Shown here piece after piece: positions 51,184 through 59,989 of a stretch of 59,989 bases of DNA. The position numbers were made by a program, and so were the translations under genes. This stretch comes from Candidatus Enterococcus wittei. GTDB taxonomy: Bacteria; Bacillota; Bacilli; Lactobacillales; Enterococcaceae. The notes below the pieces were generated by a model. That model made no database searches. It was not told the DNA's origin and worked only from the letters and a program-made list of their open reading frames with translations. Numbering within the stretch: the stretch's first letter is position 1; every line of letters begins with the position of its first letter. The DNA is taken from NCBI RefSeq assembly GCF_002140175.1, contig NZ_NGMO01000003.1, positions 179,905-239,893 on the forward strand, written 5' to 3'.

Positions 51184-51534
51184 GTGAAAAAAACAACAGA
51201 TTTATCTGAGGTCCAAATGGCGATTCAAAACATGGAAACGGTCGTTGTAGCTATCTCAATGCCTAATTGCAGCGTCTGCCATGCAGTTCTTCCTCAGTTA
51301 GCAGATTTATTGATCCATTATTCATTCCCTGCCTATCATTTAGATGCTTATGAGACACCAGAGGTTTCAGGTGCTTTCCAAGTATTTACCTCACCTGTCA
51401 TTTTAGTTTTCCATCATGGTAAAGAAATCGCTCGACATGCGCGCTTTATTCGCTTTGAACAGTTGAAAAAAAATTTTGATCAATTGACAGATGCCGATGA
51501 AAGCCGTTCTTATGAATCTTTATTCTCCGAATAA
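51184..51534 (+). CDS. Thioredoxin-like protein
   Basis: 116 residues with a GTG start and AAAGGAG nine bases upstream. Active-site-like SMPNCSVCHAVLPQL (C29, C32) and cis-proline region VFTSPVILVFHHGKE identify the fold. CSVC replaces the CGPC of TrxA, so it may handle specific substrates. No signal peptide; cytosolic. Solitary, followed by repeat C. Confidence 0.88.
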   Translation: MKKTTDLSEVQMAIQNMETVVVAISMPNCSVCHAVLPQLADLLIHYSFPAYHLDAYETPEVSGAFQVFTSPVILVFHHGKEIARHARFIRFEQLKKNFDQLTDADESRSYESLFSE

Positions 51535-51540
51535 ACAAAA

Positions 51541-51713
51541 AGAGCGTGGACAAAAGTATGATTTACTCTTGTTTCACGCTCTAAATACGTATAAACAGCG
51601 GAATCAGAAGCATCTCCTTCGATAATAAGCTGAAATTCATAAAAATTTGAAAAGCAATTTTCGTGAATCTCTTCTTATTTCTCGGAGTTAACCACTTCTG
51701 TTCCAGCCTTTTC
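51541..51713 (-). repeat. Dispersed intergenic repeat C, copy 2 (reverse orientation)
   Basis: Read on the minus strand: AAGGCTGGAACAGAAGTGG, then TTATTATCGAAGGAGATGC and a closing hairpin with arms GAGCGTG and CACGCTC. Homologous to 278-397. It lies between convergent genes and likely acts as terminator for both. Confidence 0.75.
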
Positions 51714-51715
51714 TT

Positions 51716-52372
51716 CTATTCTGCTACTTCGCTTTCTTGTAAAGAAGCATCTGAATGTAAAAAGTAGATCAATGTCTGTAATTCATTCGTTAAATCAACA
51801 TTTTGGATCAATACTTCTTCTGGTGCATTCAGACGAGCTGATGTAAAATTCAAAATTCCTTTTACGCCAGCTTCTGTCAAACGATTTACTACTTCTTGTG
51901 CTTTTTCAGCAGGAATCGTTAAGATAGCTACTTCGATTTGTTGGATCTTGATTTGTTCGATCATATCCTCCATTGGATAAACCGGAATACCATCGACAAT
52001 ACGTCCAACAATTTCAGGGTTTACATCAAAGGCACAACTCACACGGATACTATTGCTTTGATGGAATTTGTATTTTAATAATGCACTACCAAGATTTCCG
52101 ACACCAATCAATGCAACATTTGTCAATTGGTCGTCATTTAATGTTTTAGCGAAAAAATGCATCAAGTCTTCTACATCATAGCCGTAGCCACGTTTTCCTA
52201 ACTCACCGAAATAGGAAAAATCACGTCGGATCGTTGCACTATCTACTTGGACAGCCTCACTTAATTCTGTTGATGACACTTTTTTCTTACCCGCATTATT
52301 TAAAATTCTTAAATAACGATAGTATAAAGGCAGGCGTTTCGCTGTTGCCTTTGGTATGACATGGTCTTTCAC
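51716..52372 (-). CDS. rex: Redox-sensing transcriptional repressor Rex
   Basis: NADH/NAD+-sensing repressor, 218 residues from GTG 52372, which has GGGGG seven bases upstream; the frame continues to 52402 without a binding site. Winged helix [20 protein letters not shown], then [17 protein letters not shown]; Rossmann part [17 protein letters not shown]-terminal swapped helix. It typically represses fermentation genes when NAD+ is high. Divergent from the ABC-F gene, as in Bacillus (ydiF-rex). Confidence 0.95.
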   Translation of the reverse strand: MKDHVIPKATAKRLPLYYRYLRILNNAGKKKVSSTELSEAVQVDSATIRRDFSYFGELGKRGYGYDVEDLMHFFAKTLNDDQLTNVALIGVGNLGSALLKYKFHQSNSIRVSCAFDVNPEIVGRIVDGIPVYPMEDMIEQIKIQQIEVAILTIPAEKAQEVVNRLTEAGVKGILNFTSARLNAPEEVLIQNVDLTNELQTLIYFLHSDASLQESEVAE

Positions 52373-52595
52373 TTTATTACCCCCACAATTTTCTAAATTC
52401 ACTTCGATTTATACATCATAGCAGTACTTGCACAAAAAAATCAATTTCGTTGCTTGAATCTTGTGAATTTTTATTCTTTATTCATTTTTTTATCATTTGT
52501 TAGAATCTCGCAGGAACAAAAAATTTATGTTAGACTACTAAAAGATAAGAATACGATAATTCTAAGAGAATTCACAAAGTAGAAAAGAGGATTCG

Positions 52596-54536
52596 ATGAT
52601 ATTATTACAAGCCAATCAAATCGCTCGCCATTTCGGCGCAGAGATTTTATTTGAGAATATTCATTTAGAGATTCAAACAGGCGCTCGGATCGCCTTAGTC
52701 GGCCGAAATGGTGCTGGAAAATCGACATTATTAAAAATCATTGCTGGGATTGAAAGCCCAGATCTAGGTAACATCGCTAAAAACAAAGCTGCTACTTTAG
52801 GTTATTTAGCGCAAGATACTGGGTTAGACTCCACGGAAACCGTGTGGAATGAAATGCTAAAAGCATTTGAAACTGTTCGACAAATGGAACGACGAATGCG
52901 AGAACTAGAGGTCCTTATCAGTGAAGGAAACCCGGATACGCCTGCTTATGCTTCTCATTTAAAAGAATATGACAAGTTACAACATGAGTTTTCTGATAAA
53001 AACGGATATAGCTATGAAAATGAGATCCGCTCCGTACTCCACGGATTCAAGTTTGGCCCTTCCTTTTATGAACAACGAATCGATACACTTTCAGGTGGCC
53101 AAAAAACACGATTAGCCTTAGCAAGAATGCTTTTGCAACATCCAGATATCTTGATTTTGGATGAGCCAACTAACCATTTGGATATTGAAACGCTCTCTTG
53201 GTTGGAAGGCTATTTACAAAGTTATACCGGCGCACTGTTGATTGTTTCACATGACCGATATTTCTTAGATAAAGTAGCTACTGAAGTTTATGAATTAAGT
53301 CGTAAAAAAATGCGCCATTACAAAGGAAACTACTCTAAATATCTTGATATGAAAGCTGAGCAGTTGGCTTCAGATTGGAAAGCTTACGAAAAACAACAAA
53401 CCGAGATACACAAGTTAGAAGACTTCGTCGCTAAAAACCTTGTCCGCGCCTCCACTACTAAACGTGCGCAAAGTCGCCGCAAAGCCTTAGAAAAAATGGA
53501 ACGTTTAGATCGACCACAAGGAGATGAAAAGCAAGCCCATTTTCTTTTTCATGTGGCTAAGCCATCTGGAAATGTTGTTTTACAAGTGGAAGATGCAGCA
53601 ATTGGTTATGATGGAACCATTTTATCTGAGCCCATCAACCTAGACATTCGTCGTCAAGAAGCAATTGCATTAGTTGGACCAAATGGTATCGGTAAATCAA
53701 CTTTATTAAAATCAATCATTCAAAAATTGCCTTTTATTCGGGGAAAGGAAACTTTTGGAACTAACGTTACTGTTGGCTACTATGATCAAGGACAAGCTGA
53801 TTTGCACACTAATAAGACAATTCTTGCAGAATTATGGGATGAACATCCCACGGTGCCAGAAAAAGACATCCGTACGATCTTAGGCGCCTTTTTATTCTCG
53901 GGAGAAGATGTAGAAAAGACGATCCCGTTACTAAGTGGTGGGGAAAAAGCACGTGTAGCTTTAGCCAAATTGGCGATGGATCAAGAAAATTTTTTAATTC
54001 TGGATGAACCAACCAACCATTTAGATATTGACAATAAAGAAGTACTAGAGAATGCTCTCATTGACTATGAAGGAACCTTGCTATTTGTTTCTCATGATCG
54101 ATACTTTATCAATCGAATCGCAACCAAAGTCGTGGAACTCTCTGAAACAGGAAGTAAGGTCTACCTGGGAGATTATGATTATTATTTAGAAAAGAAAAAA
54201 GAAGAAGAAGAAATTGCGGAGCTTTTAGCAAAAGACATCCCTGAAGTCAATACTCCTTCGACAAGAAAAACAACCTATCATCAAAGTAAGGAGCAGCAAA
54301 AGCTCATTCGTAGTTTACAACGTAAAGTTACCCAAATCGAAGAAGATTTAGCTAAATTAGATGAAACAATCGACCAACTAGAACAAGAAATGATCTCCCC
54401 TGAACTATTAGATGATCATGTTAAACTGAATGAATTGAATCAAGCGCTGAATACTGCGCGACAACAACAAGAAATAAAATTATCCGAATGGGAAGAATTA
54501 AGTTTAGAATTAGAAGAATACGAAACCGAATCCTAG
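52596..54536 (+). CDS. ABC-F family ATPase (YdiF-like)
   Basis: 646 residues, two ABC domains and no membrane part. Domain 1: GRNGAGKSTLLK, LSGGQKTRLALARML, ILILDEPTNHLD. Domain 2: GPNGIGKSTLLK, LSGGEKARVALAKLA, FLILDEPTNHLD. The linker between them carries the usual charged arm (about 240-310), and a coiled coil fills the C-terminus (about 565-640). ABC-F proteins act on the ribosome E site; the position beside rex fits a YdiF-type housekeeping factor rather than a resistance protein. Confidence 0.93.
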   Translation: MILLQANQIARHFGAEILFENIHLEIQTGARIALVGRNGAGKSTLLKIIAGIESPDLGNIAKNKAATLGYLAQDTGLDSTETVWNEMLKAFETVRQMERRMRELEVLISEGNPDTPAYASHLKEYDKLQHEFSDKNGYSYENEIRSVLHGFKFGPSFYEQRIDTLSGGQKTRLALARMLLQHPDILILDEPTNHLDIETLSWLEGYLQSYTGALLIVSHDRYFLDKVATEVYELSRKKMRHYKGNYSKYLDMKAEQLASDWKAYEKQQTEIHKLEDFVAKNLVRASTTKRAQSRRKALEKMERLDRPQGDEKQAHFLFHVAKPSGNVVLQVEDAAIGYDGTILSEPINLDIRRQEAIALVGPNGIGKSTLLKSIIQKLPFIRGKETFGTNVTVGYYDQGQADLHTNKTILAELWDEHPTVPEKDIRTILGAFLFSGEDVEKTIPLLSGGEKARVALAKLAMDQENFLILDEPTNHLDIDNKEVLENALIDYEGTLLFVSHDRYFINRIATKVVELSETGSKVYLGDYDYYLEKKKEEEEIAELLAKDIPEVNTPSTRKTTYHQSKEQQKLIRSLQRKVTQIEEDLAKLDETIDQLEQEMISPELLDDHVKLNELNQALNTARQQQEIKLSEWEELSLELEEYETES

Positions 54537-54692
54537 CTCTCTAGGTGAGAAAGCAACTAAGCAACTCCAAGAAAAAACTCCAGAGTAGCTACAAAACTTA
54601 CTTCTGAAACGATATTTATCCAACTTTATCATTTTTAAATCGACTTTTTGTTCTATCTGCATGTTAGGTAATAAGAGAAAATAGAATTCGCA

Positions 54693-54754
54693 AAATAGAC
54701 TATAGGATGCAAAAATGAGCTGGTACTAGCTTCCTGGCACCCTATAGTCTATTT
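54693..54754. terminator. Strong hairpin downstream of the ABC-F gene
   Basis: Perfect 14-base arms, AAATAGACTATAGG and CCTATAGTCTATTT, surround a 34-base loop. It is 150 bp after the ABC-F stop and opposite the next convergent gene. The 54537-54889 gap holds nothing else I can support. Confidence 0.7.
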
Positions 54755-54889
54755 AATTGCTTTATAACTGTTTACTAGTCATGATCTTTTTCTTTTTAAA
54801 GCTTAATTGATTATTGACCAGTTTCTCAAGTGCCTCTTATTGTAGACTGGAAAGATCTATGGGATTTCAAATGATGTAGCTCATGTCAT

Positions 54890-56032
54890 TTATCTAGAGT
54901 GGATGTACATCTCGTATGCTCGACTAATTCGGCTTGGTCGTTGTGATTGTTTAAGTATCTTTCTATTTTTGTTCTTGAACTTTTTAAAAATCCCACCACG
55001 GATAAGAAAACAACGTCTCTTACTATTCTTTAATGTGTTCTTTCTAGGAATATCTGTTGGATGTATGTATGATTGATTCGTTTTTTCAGTCTGTTTTTGT
55101 TGAGCTAAATTGATTTTGTCCGCTGTATTTTGGCTCTTTGTTCTAAGCATAGATATTGAATTTTTTCTAGGGACATTTTCATATGTAGTAGAGTCACTCT
55201 TACCAAAATCATCCTTGTTCTTTTGTTCTTTTGAAATGGTGCTTCTCAATGTAGCAGGAATATTTTCAGCTGAAGACTTCATTAGTGAGAGTGGTAGGCT
55301 CTTTGATCGTTGTATAGGATGGTTCTTATCCATTTGTTTCATTGAAATGAAGTCAACTGATTCTTCATCGATAGATTTCTCACTTTTTCTAACTCGCATT
55401 GAAGAACTTTTCGATAATCTCAATGATGGATTCTTTAGTTGCGCTTCTTCATATTTTAGATATCGTTCTACTTCGACAGTGGGCGAAAAATAAACGGCCC
55501 GTATTCGCTCAACGATTTCTTCCATAGAATCACCATCCAATTGCCGATTTATTTCTGGTCGTTCAAAACAGCATTTAAGACTTTCAAACCTAATTTTAAT
55601 TATCTGTTGTAGCTCTTTCTTCGCATCTTTATAATAGAGTGCACTAGGGGAACCCTCAGCTATTGGTTTGCTTTTCTCCATATCTTTTAGTTTTTGGCAA
55701 TCCAAGTTTAACCAAATATAGAGATAGTCACTCAAATAAAAATTTTTATAATAAAAACGAGCCATGGCAGTTTTTAGTTCAGCTTGTGTGCTATTTTCCA
55801 ACTCTTTTGCTAATGCTTGAGCCTCTTTAATACGCTTAAAAGCTTTTTCACTAGTGGATACTTCCCCCTTTTCTAAATAGCGCTTTGATAGGTTAATTAA
55901 TTCTTTTTCTACCTCATTTAACTCCTCTGTCGGCTGAATCACTGTTTGTATTTCCTTCACAGTACTAGCACTCTCCGCTTTTTTTGTTTTAGTTCGATGA
56001 AACACACTTCTAAATCCTTTACTTCTACTCAT
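54890..56032 (-). CDS. Unrecognised basic Ser/Arg-rich protein next to the toxin-like gene
   Basis: 380 residues from ATG 56032, chosen because AGGAGG lies six bases upstream (ATG 56038 abuts it). No family recognised, no signal peptide or membrane helix. The first half (about 35-205) looks helical, with FYYKNFYLSDYLYIWLNLDC and a Cys pair LKCCFERP. From about 205 on it is disordered-looking, rich in Ser, Lys and Arg, with basophilic-kinase-like sites: QRSKSLP (an exact RSxSxP), VPRKNS, LRTKS, IPRKNT, VRKSEKS. The tail is strongly basic (KKFKNKNRKILK). It is transcribed in the same direction and downstream of the large toxin-like ORF after a 600-bp gap. It may be a second secreted effector, an accessory or an antitoxin; none can be chosen. 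Confidence 0.7.
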   Translation of the reverse strand: MSRSKGFRSVFHRTKTKKAESASTVKEIQTVIQPTEELNEVEKELINLSKRYLEKGEVSTSEKAFKRIKEAQALAKELENSTQAELKTAMARFYYKNFYLSDYLYIWLNLDCQKLKDMEKSKPIAEGSPSALYYKDAKKELQQIIKIRFESLKCCFERPEINRQLDGDSMEEIVERIRAVYFSPTVEVERYLKYEEAQLKNPSLRLSKSSSMRVRKSEKSIDEESVDFISMKQMDKNHPIQRSKSLPLSLMKSSAENIPATLRSTISKEQKNKDDFGKSDSTTYENVPRKNSISMLRTKSQNTADKINLAQQKQTEKTNQSYIHPTDIPRKNTLKNSKRRCFLIRGGIFKKFKNKNRKILKQSQRPSRISRAYEMYIHSR

Positions 56033-56038
56033 CTTCAT

Positions 56039-56634
56039 CCTCCTAATCTAGTAATTCAATAAAAGTATACATGTGTCTAATCATTCTTAGAATCTATTTT
56101 TCCCTTATGTGGTAAAAAACAACATTACAATACTTGTAAGTTAAGTGACTCTCCGATTTACAAATGACTGTGTTTACCTTTTGATCAAGGTTAGCCTGAG
56201 GACAAATTATCGTACTTATTAATTAGTCCCATAGACTCACACCTTAATTCTAACAAAGGCTAAGTCACTCAAATGACTAACTCTTTTTTCTAAGAGACAT
56301 TAGATATACTATGTAAGAAATAGATAATCATGGATAATGATTGCTGAGTACTGATTTAGCAATGTGTATTCTTTTTGGTTTCAGAGAATTCTACTGACAT
56401 CTTTTTTTAAGTTTCTGATCTTATTTAAGTATTCTCAAAATTCATAACTGACTTCTGCTGTCCATTCTAGACTAAGCTAAACATATTATTTATACTTTTC
56501 ACTTTCAACCAATTTTTTAACAGTAGCTGTTAATCTATCTCAGTTTTTCGCTCTTCACTAATGCTCCTGCGCCACGTTGCTTATCGTGTCCTTTTATTTT
56601 CATATACGATGATACAAAGCCATACACTACTTGT
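56039..56634. other. Gap between the toxin-like ORF and the basic protein gene
   Basis: About 600 AT-rich bases with no supported ORF, repeat or RNA. On the minus strand TATACT near 56063-56070 could be the -10 of the downstream gene, with a poor -35. Confidence 0.45.
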
Positions 56635-59600
56635 TTAAAGTTGTGGGTTTGTTTTCTGATTCTTGATTATTTGTTGATTGGATAGATTTTGATAGATCCG
56701 ATTACTTTCATTGACGCTTGTAGCTACAAGATCTGAGAAACTTCTATTTATTGTAGACTGTATGGGTTTATTGTCTATTTGCTTGTTAATAGTCACTTGA
56801 GTTGAATTATTACTGTTTTCGGTACTTGTGGTTACAAAATTTAAAAAGCTCCTATTGGTTGTATTCCCAGTGATTTCTAAAGTTTTTATTGCCTCCATTT
56901 TCTTCCCATTTCCTACAGTTACTGGTATTTCTGTGTGTGGTATATCTATACCTATATTATCCGTTGTTCGTTCTGTGGTCTGCTCTTGTGTTTTATTGAA
57001 TTGAAGACTTTTTTCGAAGATCCCATCTCCAAGTACGAATTTCATTGCTAGATATTCAAACATGGATTCAATTTCTAATCCTTCTTCACTAATACTTCGT
57101 TTAACACGCGGTCGTTGATTAAATGCTCTCCCATCGGCAAGATCTCTCAGGAGGACCATAAGCATTTCCGCATCTGTCATCTGAAAATTCGCCCGCAACA
57201 TAAAATTTGTCTCCATCTCTTTAGCCACAGTCCTAATTGATATTGTTGGTTTATCCAAAGATATTGCTAAATGATTCACAAAAGCCTTGAATGCTTTGGA
57301 CTCTAATAAATTCGGGTAGATATCGATATAATCATTCAGTGCATCTTCTGCACTAATACTAAATTTTTTGTCAACAGGATAATACATAACCACATCTTCT
57401 GAATCCACAGTATGATGTGTCACTTCATGTAAAATTACATCCCGTCCAATTGGTCTTGTCTCTTTTCCAAGCTTAACGTCTGGCTCCAAGTGAAAAGCAT
57501 CCGCATAAATGAGTATTCTACATTCCGGATCATATCCAAAAATGGATCCCAGTGATAAATTCTTTCGACAAACTGAATGATATTCCTTTGTTCCTTTTTT
57601 TCGAACTAGATCGGTAGAAACAATCAAAATATTCTCAAAGCCAAGATCCGCCGTTTTTTGCAGGAATAATTCTCCTTTTTCTGCTATCAATCTTAGTTTC
57701 TTGAGAATTTCTCTTAAGATTTCTTCTTGATTTGTCGCCTTTTCCAACTGAAAAAGTTGAATCAAATATTGGCCTTGCCGAGTTTCTACTAGCGTCCTTT
57801 TCTTTAACAAATTATCACACGTCTTTTTTGTCTTTACACACTTTTCTTGCGCTTTCTTAAATTCTCCTACCAATTTTTCTCGAAAAAGTTTGATGTATTC
57901 TGGTGCTGTATCTTTCTTAAGACCAACATACACTCGAAAATCACGTTTACGTTTCCCAGATAAATTCCTAGTGATCATCGATTTTAATTTTTTTTCCACC
58001 CACTCTTTCTTATCATAATACACAACAGTTTTTTCTGGAAGAAAATGAGAAAAATCACCAAGCGCAACGTTGGCATCTTCAACTCTTCGTATTTCAAATT
58101 TCTTTTGAAATGGGATTGCTTTTCTAAGTTTCGTCCATTCTTCTGCGTGTCTAGTTGTATCTGGAATCACATTTTGTGGCGGTAACCCCCGTTGTGATGT
58201 TATCTTTGAAGTACTTGGTGCGGACTTCTCTCTGGAATTCCTTGTTTTACTTTTCTTAGAGGTAGCTTTCCATTTTCGTTGTCGCTCTTTAGGTTGTTCA
58301 GAAAAAAATGCTTCTATTACTTCCTTACTTTCTAACTCTGTCTCAAAACGGAATCGATCCTTTTTCTCATCGAATCGCAAGACGGTCATTGATTCATGAT
58401 AATCTTTTTTCACTAAATGATACCGGTTCAACTCCTTATCCAGTAAAATCAATGGAATGTATTGCTCGTTGACCTTGATGTAAGATCTGTCTGCTCCATC
58501 CCATATCAAACCATTCCTAGTTTCGGGTGCAGAAAGAAAAACAGGATTCTTTTGTGATTCAAACTGATCCAACTGCTCAACGATTTTTGACTCTACCTCT
58601 TTGGGTATAGAGTGGGAAGTCGGGGCTTCAAAATACCATTCCATACCATTATAATTCACTGGTAAAAACTTTTTCGCTGCAGGATCCTTGATATACATTC
58701 GGACACCGTGTCCTTCGATGGACTGCATCCCCACCGGAATCAGTTTGCCTTTCATTCGAATAAAACGTTTCGTCTCTTCTCCTTCTTTTGCGACTGTCGT
58801 GATCATTCCTTCGCCATAGGCTTGGGGATCAGGATTGTTTTTAACGACATACATCTGATCTTTATCCAGTTTGAATTCTAAACGATCGATCAGTTCTAGT
58901 TGTTCTGTTGTAAATTTGGCAGGCCCTCTATAAGGTTCTAACTGTTTGCCTTTCAATACATACAAGCCACCAAATACCTCCGAAGTGTCCAAATTAGTCA
59001 CCCGCATATATAGATCTCCACTCATCTTTTTTACGGGAACTTCCAAACCATTCAACTGTGCCATCACAATTTCTTTTTTCAACGCCTCTCGTGCTTTCTC
59101 CATGATCTCTATTTTTTCTAACAGAGCTTTGGTTTTCATTCCGACTCGAAATTCATTTTTGAACTTCAAGGCTTTCTGAATCACCAGTCGACCGCCACCT
59201 ACGATCGTTTCAAATCCTGGATCAATCGCCTGTGCGAGACTCCAAACCAGTTTTCTGATTTCAGCGACATTCGGAAGAAAATGGCGACTATTTTTGATGA
59301 CACTTCGAATCCCTCCTCGGGCAAACGCTCGAGCCACCCCTAACGCAAATTTCATATTGAGAGAAGTGATTTGTCCCACTATTGGAATGAAAAGCAACGC
59401 ATCAATTGTACACGAAGTAACTGCTTCACCAGTATCTTGATTGATGATCCCTGTCACACAATCATAAAATGGGATGAAATGCTTGATGACCTCCCAAAGT
59501 TTTTCGGTATCCGATTTATCGTTTCCCGAATCGTAGAGTTGCTTGTACAATTGATCACTATGTTTACGACTCAATGTCTCAATCAACGGTTCCATTTCCA

Positions 59601-59989
59601 CCCCATGGGATAACTTCTTGCTTCGATTCACACGAGCAGAGAATTGAAAGTATTTATCCCCGATGCGAATCTCATTTCCTACTTGTTGATACCCTTTCTC
59701 CCAAAGATCCTTCCGATTAAATAACCCATATTTGAAGTAGGATAAGGAATCTTGATCGACTCGATAAAGGATATAGCCCCCTTCTTCATCCAGTCTCTTC
59801 AATGCATACCAACGTTCTTCATTCCCTTGAACAGCCACAAACAGATCCGTTTTGTCGAGACTAAGCGTGGTATCCTCCCACGTCACTCGTCCTCTCAAAT
59901 TAATCAGTAACATTCCACCTGTTCCTGGCGCACCACCTGTATAATGGGTTTCATTTTTCAACTCGGCAAATCCCTCGTAAAGGGTAGTC
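56635..59989 (-). CDS. Large toxin-like protein with HExxH metallopeptidase-like domain, 5' end outside the window
   Basis: The frame stays open from the stop at 56635 to the right edge; a TTG at 59961 could be read as start (1108 residues), but it has no binding site and codons before it continue without a stop, so the true N-terminus lies outside. Numbering from that TTG: residues 164-260 (IPFYDCVTGI, LLFIPIVGQIT, AIDPGFETIVGGGR) match a hydrophobic module I know from very large dermonecrotic / DUF6543-like toxins of Pseudomonas. Several short beta-repeat segments follow (about 330-545; for example GLIWDGADRSYIKVNEQYIP). The C-terminal part contains VILHEVTHHTVDSEDVV (H845, E846, H849), a zinc-peptidase motif. 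The last 75 residues are Asn/Ser/Thr-rich with two copies of NRSF-(15-residue) repeats at 1036 and 1072. Probably a secreted or host-directed toxin; target unknown. Confidence 0.72.
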   Translation of the reverse strand, partial: TTLYEGFAELKNETHYTGGAPGTGGMLLINLRGRVTWEDTTLSLDKTDLFVAVQGNEERWYALKRLDEEGGYILYRVDQDSLSYFKYGLFNRKDLWEKGYQQVGNEIRIGDKYFQFSARVNRSKKLSHGVEMEPLIETLSRKHSDQLYKQLYDSGNDKSDTEKLWEVIKHFIPFYDCVTGIINQDTGEAVTSCTIDALLFIPIVGQITSLNMKFALGVARAFARGGIRSVIKNSRHFLPNVAEIRKLVWSLAQAIDPGFETIVGGGRLVIQKALKFKNEFRVGMKTKALLEKIEIMEKAREALKKEIVMAQLNGLEVPVKKMSGDLYMRVTNLDTSEVFGGLYVLKGKQLEPYRGPAKFTTEQLELIDRLEFKLDKDQMYVVKNNPDPQAYGEGMITTVAKEGEETKRFIRMKGKLIPVGMQSIEGHGVRMYIKDPAAKKFLPVNYNGMEWYFEAPTSHSIPKEVESKIVEQLDQFESQKNPVFLSAPETRNGLIWDGADRSYIKVNEQYIPLILLDKELNRYHLVKKDYHESMTVLRFDEKKDRFRFETELESKEVIEAFFSEQPKERQRKWKATSKKSKTRNSREKSAPSTSKITSQRGLPPQNVIPDTTRHAEEWTKLRKAIPFQKKFEIRRVEDANVALGDFSHFLPEKTVVYYDKKEWVEKKLKSMITRNLSGKRKRDFRVYVGLKKDTAPEYIKLFREKLVGEFKKAQEKCVKTKKTCDNLLKKRTLVETRQGQYLIQLFQLEKATNQEEILREILKKLRLIAEKGELFLQKTADLGFENILIVSTDLVRKKGTKEYHSVCRKNLSLGSIFGYDPECRILIYADAFHLEPDVKLGKETRPIGRDVILHEVTHHTVDSEDVVMYYPVDKKFSISAEDALNDYIDIYPNLLESKAFKAFVNHLAISLDKPTISIRTVAKEMETNFMLRANFQMTDAEMLMVLLRDLADGRAFNQRPRVKRSISEEGLEIESMFEYLAMKFVLGDGIFEKSLQFNKTQEQTTERTTDNIGIDIPHTEIPVTVGNGKKMEAIKTLEITGNTTNRSFLNFVTTSTENSNNSTQVTINKQIDNKPIQSTINRSFSDLVATSVNESNRIYQNLSNQQIIKNQKTNPQL

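Noticed and set aside
52440-52595. Rex operator between rex and the ABC-F gene
   Set aside because: TTGTGAA and TTCACAA half-sites exist but are about 100 bp apart and do not form the expected compact palindrome.
56635-59961. Botulinum-like or Epx-type enterococcal toxin
   Set aside because: The peptidase motif is HEVTHH rather than a clostridial-neurotoxin HExxH context, and no pore-forming domain of the Epx type is recognisable.

Overview
This is about 60 kb of a low-GC Gram-positive chromosome, almost certainly an Enterococcus of the E. faecium / E. hirae / E. mundtii group. The evidence is a complete ntp-type vacuolar Na+-ATPase operon whose NtpK and NtpI lengths and key residues match those I remember for E. 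hirae (E139 in NtpK, R573 and R629 in NtpI). Further support comes from an IreB homologue, a malolactic enzyme with its transporter, Rex beside a YdiF-type ABC-F protein, and an ISL3-type insertion sequence. The species is not settled by the sequence.

Layout. 1-10.9 kb: ntpF-I-K-E-C-G-A-B-D-J on the minus strand, behind a promoter and a structured leader that ends in an intrinsic terminator (a riboswitch candidate). 11-24 kb: housekeeping genes, namely a glutamine-amidotransferase-like hydrolase, class III FBPase, a NatAB-like ABC exporter, uvrC, trxA, mutS2, cvpA, zapA and rnhC. 23.7-28.2 kb: a 1476-residue secreted chitinase with two complete GH18 catalytic domains. 28.8-31.1 kb: an ABC exporter with its TetR regulator and a 35-bp palindrome in front. 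31.3-37.4 kb: an L-ascorbate (ula) uptake and catabolism cluster with a divergent DeoR-type regulator. 37.5-42.3 kb: L-lactate oxidase, malolactic enzyme and malate/lactate transporter. 42.3-45.1 kb: a decayed GNAT gene, the yrzB-ruvX-ireB operon and a membrane-anchored nuclease. 45.4-47 kb: an ISL3-family element inserted exactly at the 3' end of a tRNA-Gly gene. 47-54.5 kb: a two-gene ThrE-type exporter, a two-gene YcgQ/YcgR-type permease, a tandem intergenic repeat array, a thioredoxin-like protein, rex and an ABC-F ATPase.

54.9-60 kb is the least ordinary part. A very large ORF runs off the right edge. It carries modules I associate with big dermonecrotic-type / DUF6543-like toxins of Pseudomonas and ends in an HExxH metallopeptidase-like domain. 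Downstream on the same strand is an unrecognised basic, Ser/Arg-rich protein containing several RxxS/T motifs and one exact RSxSxP motif. I take these two as a candidate effector or toxin locus; it is incomplete in this window.

Functional links. NtpA-K would extrude Na+ and NtpJ would take up K+. The ula genes import and phosphorylate ascorbate and convert it to pentose phosphates. The malolactic genes turn malate into L-lactate, which the neighbouring oxidase could convert to pyruvate and H2O2. Several intergenic regions hold related hairpin-bearing repeats (called A, B and C here). They sit at gene ends and probably double as terminators.
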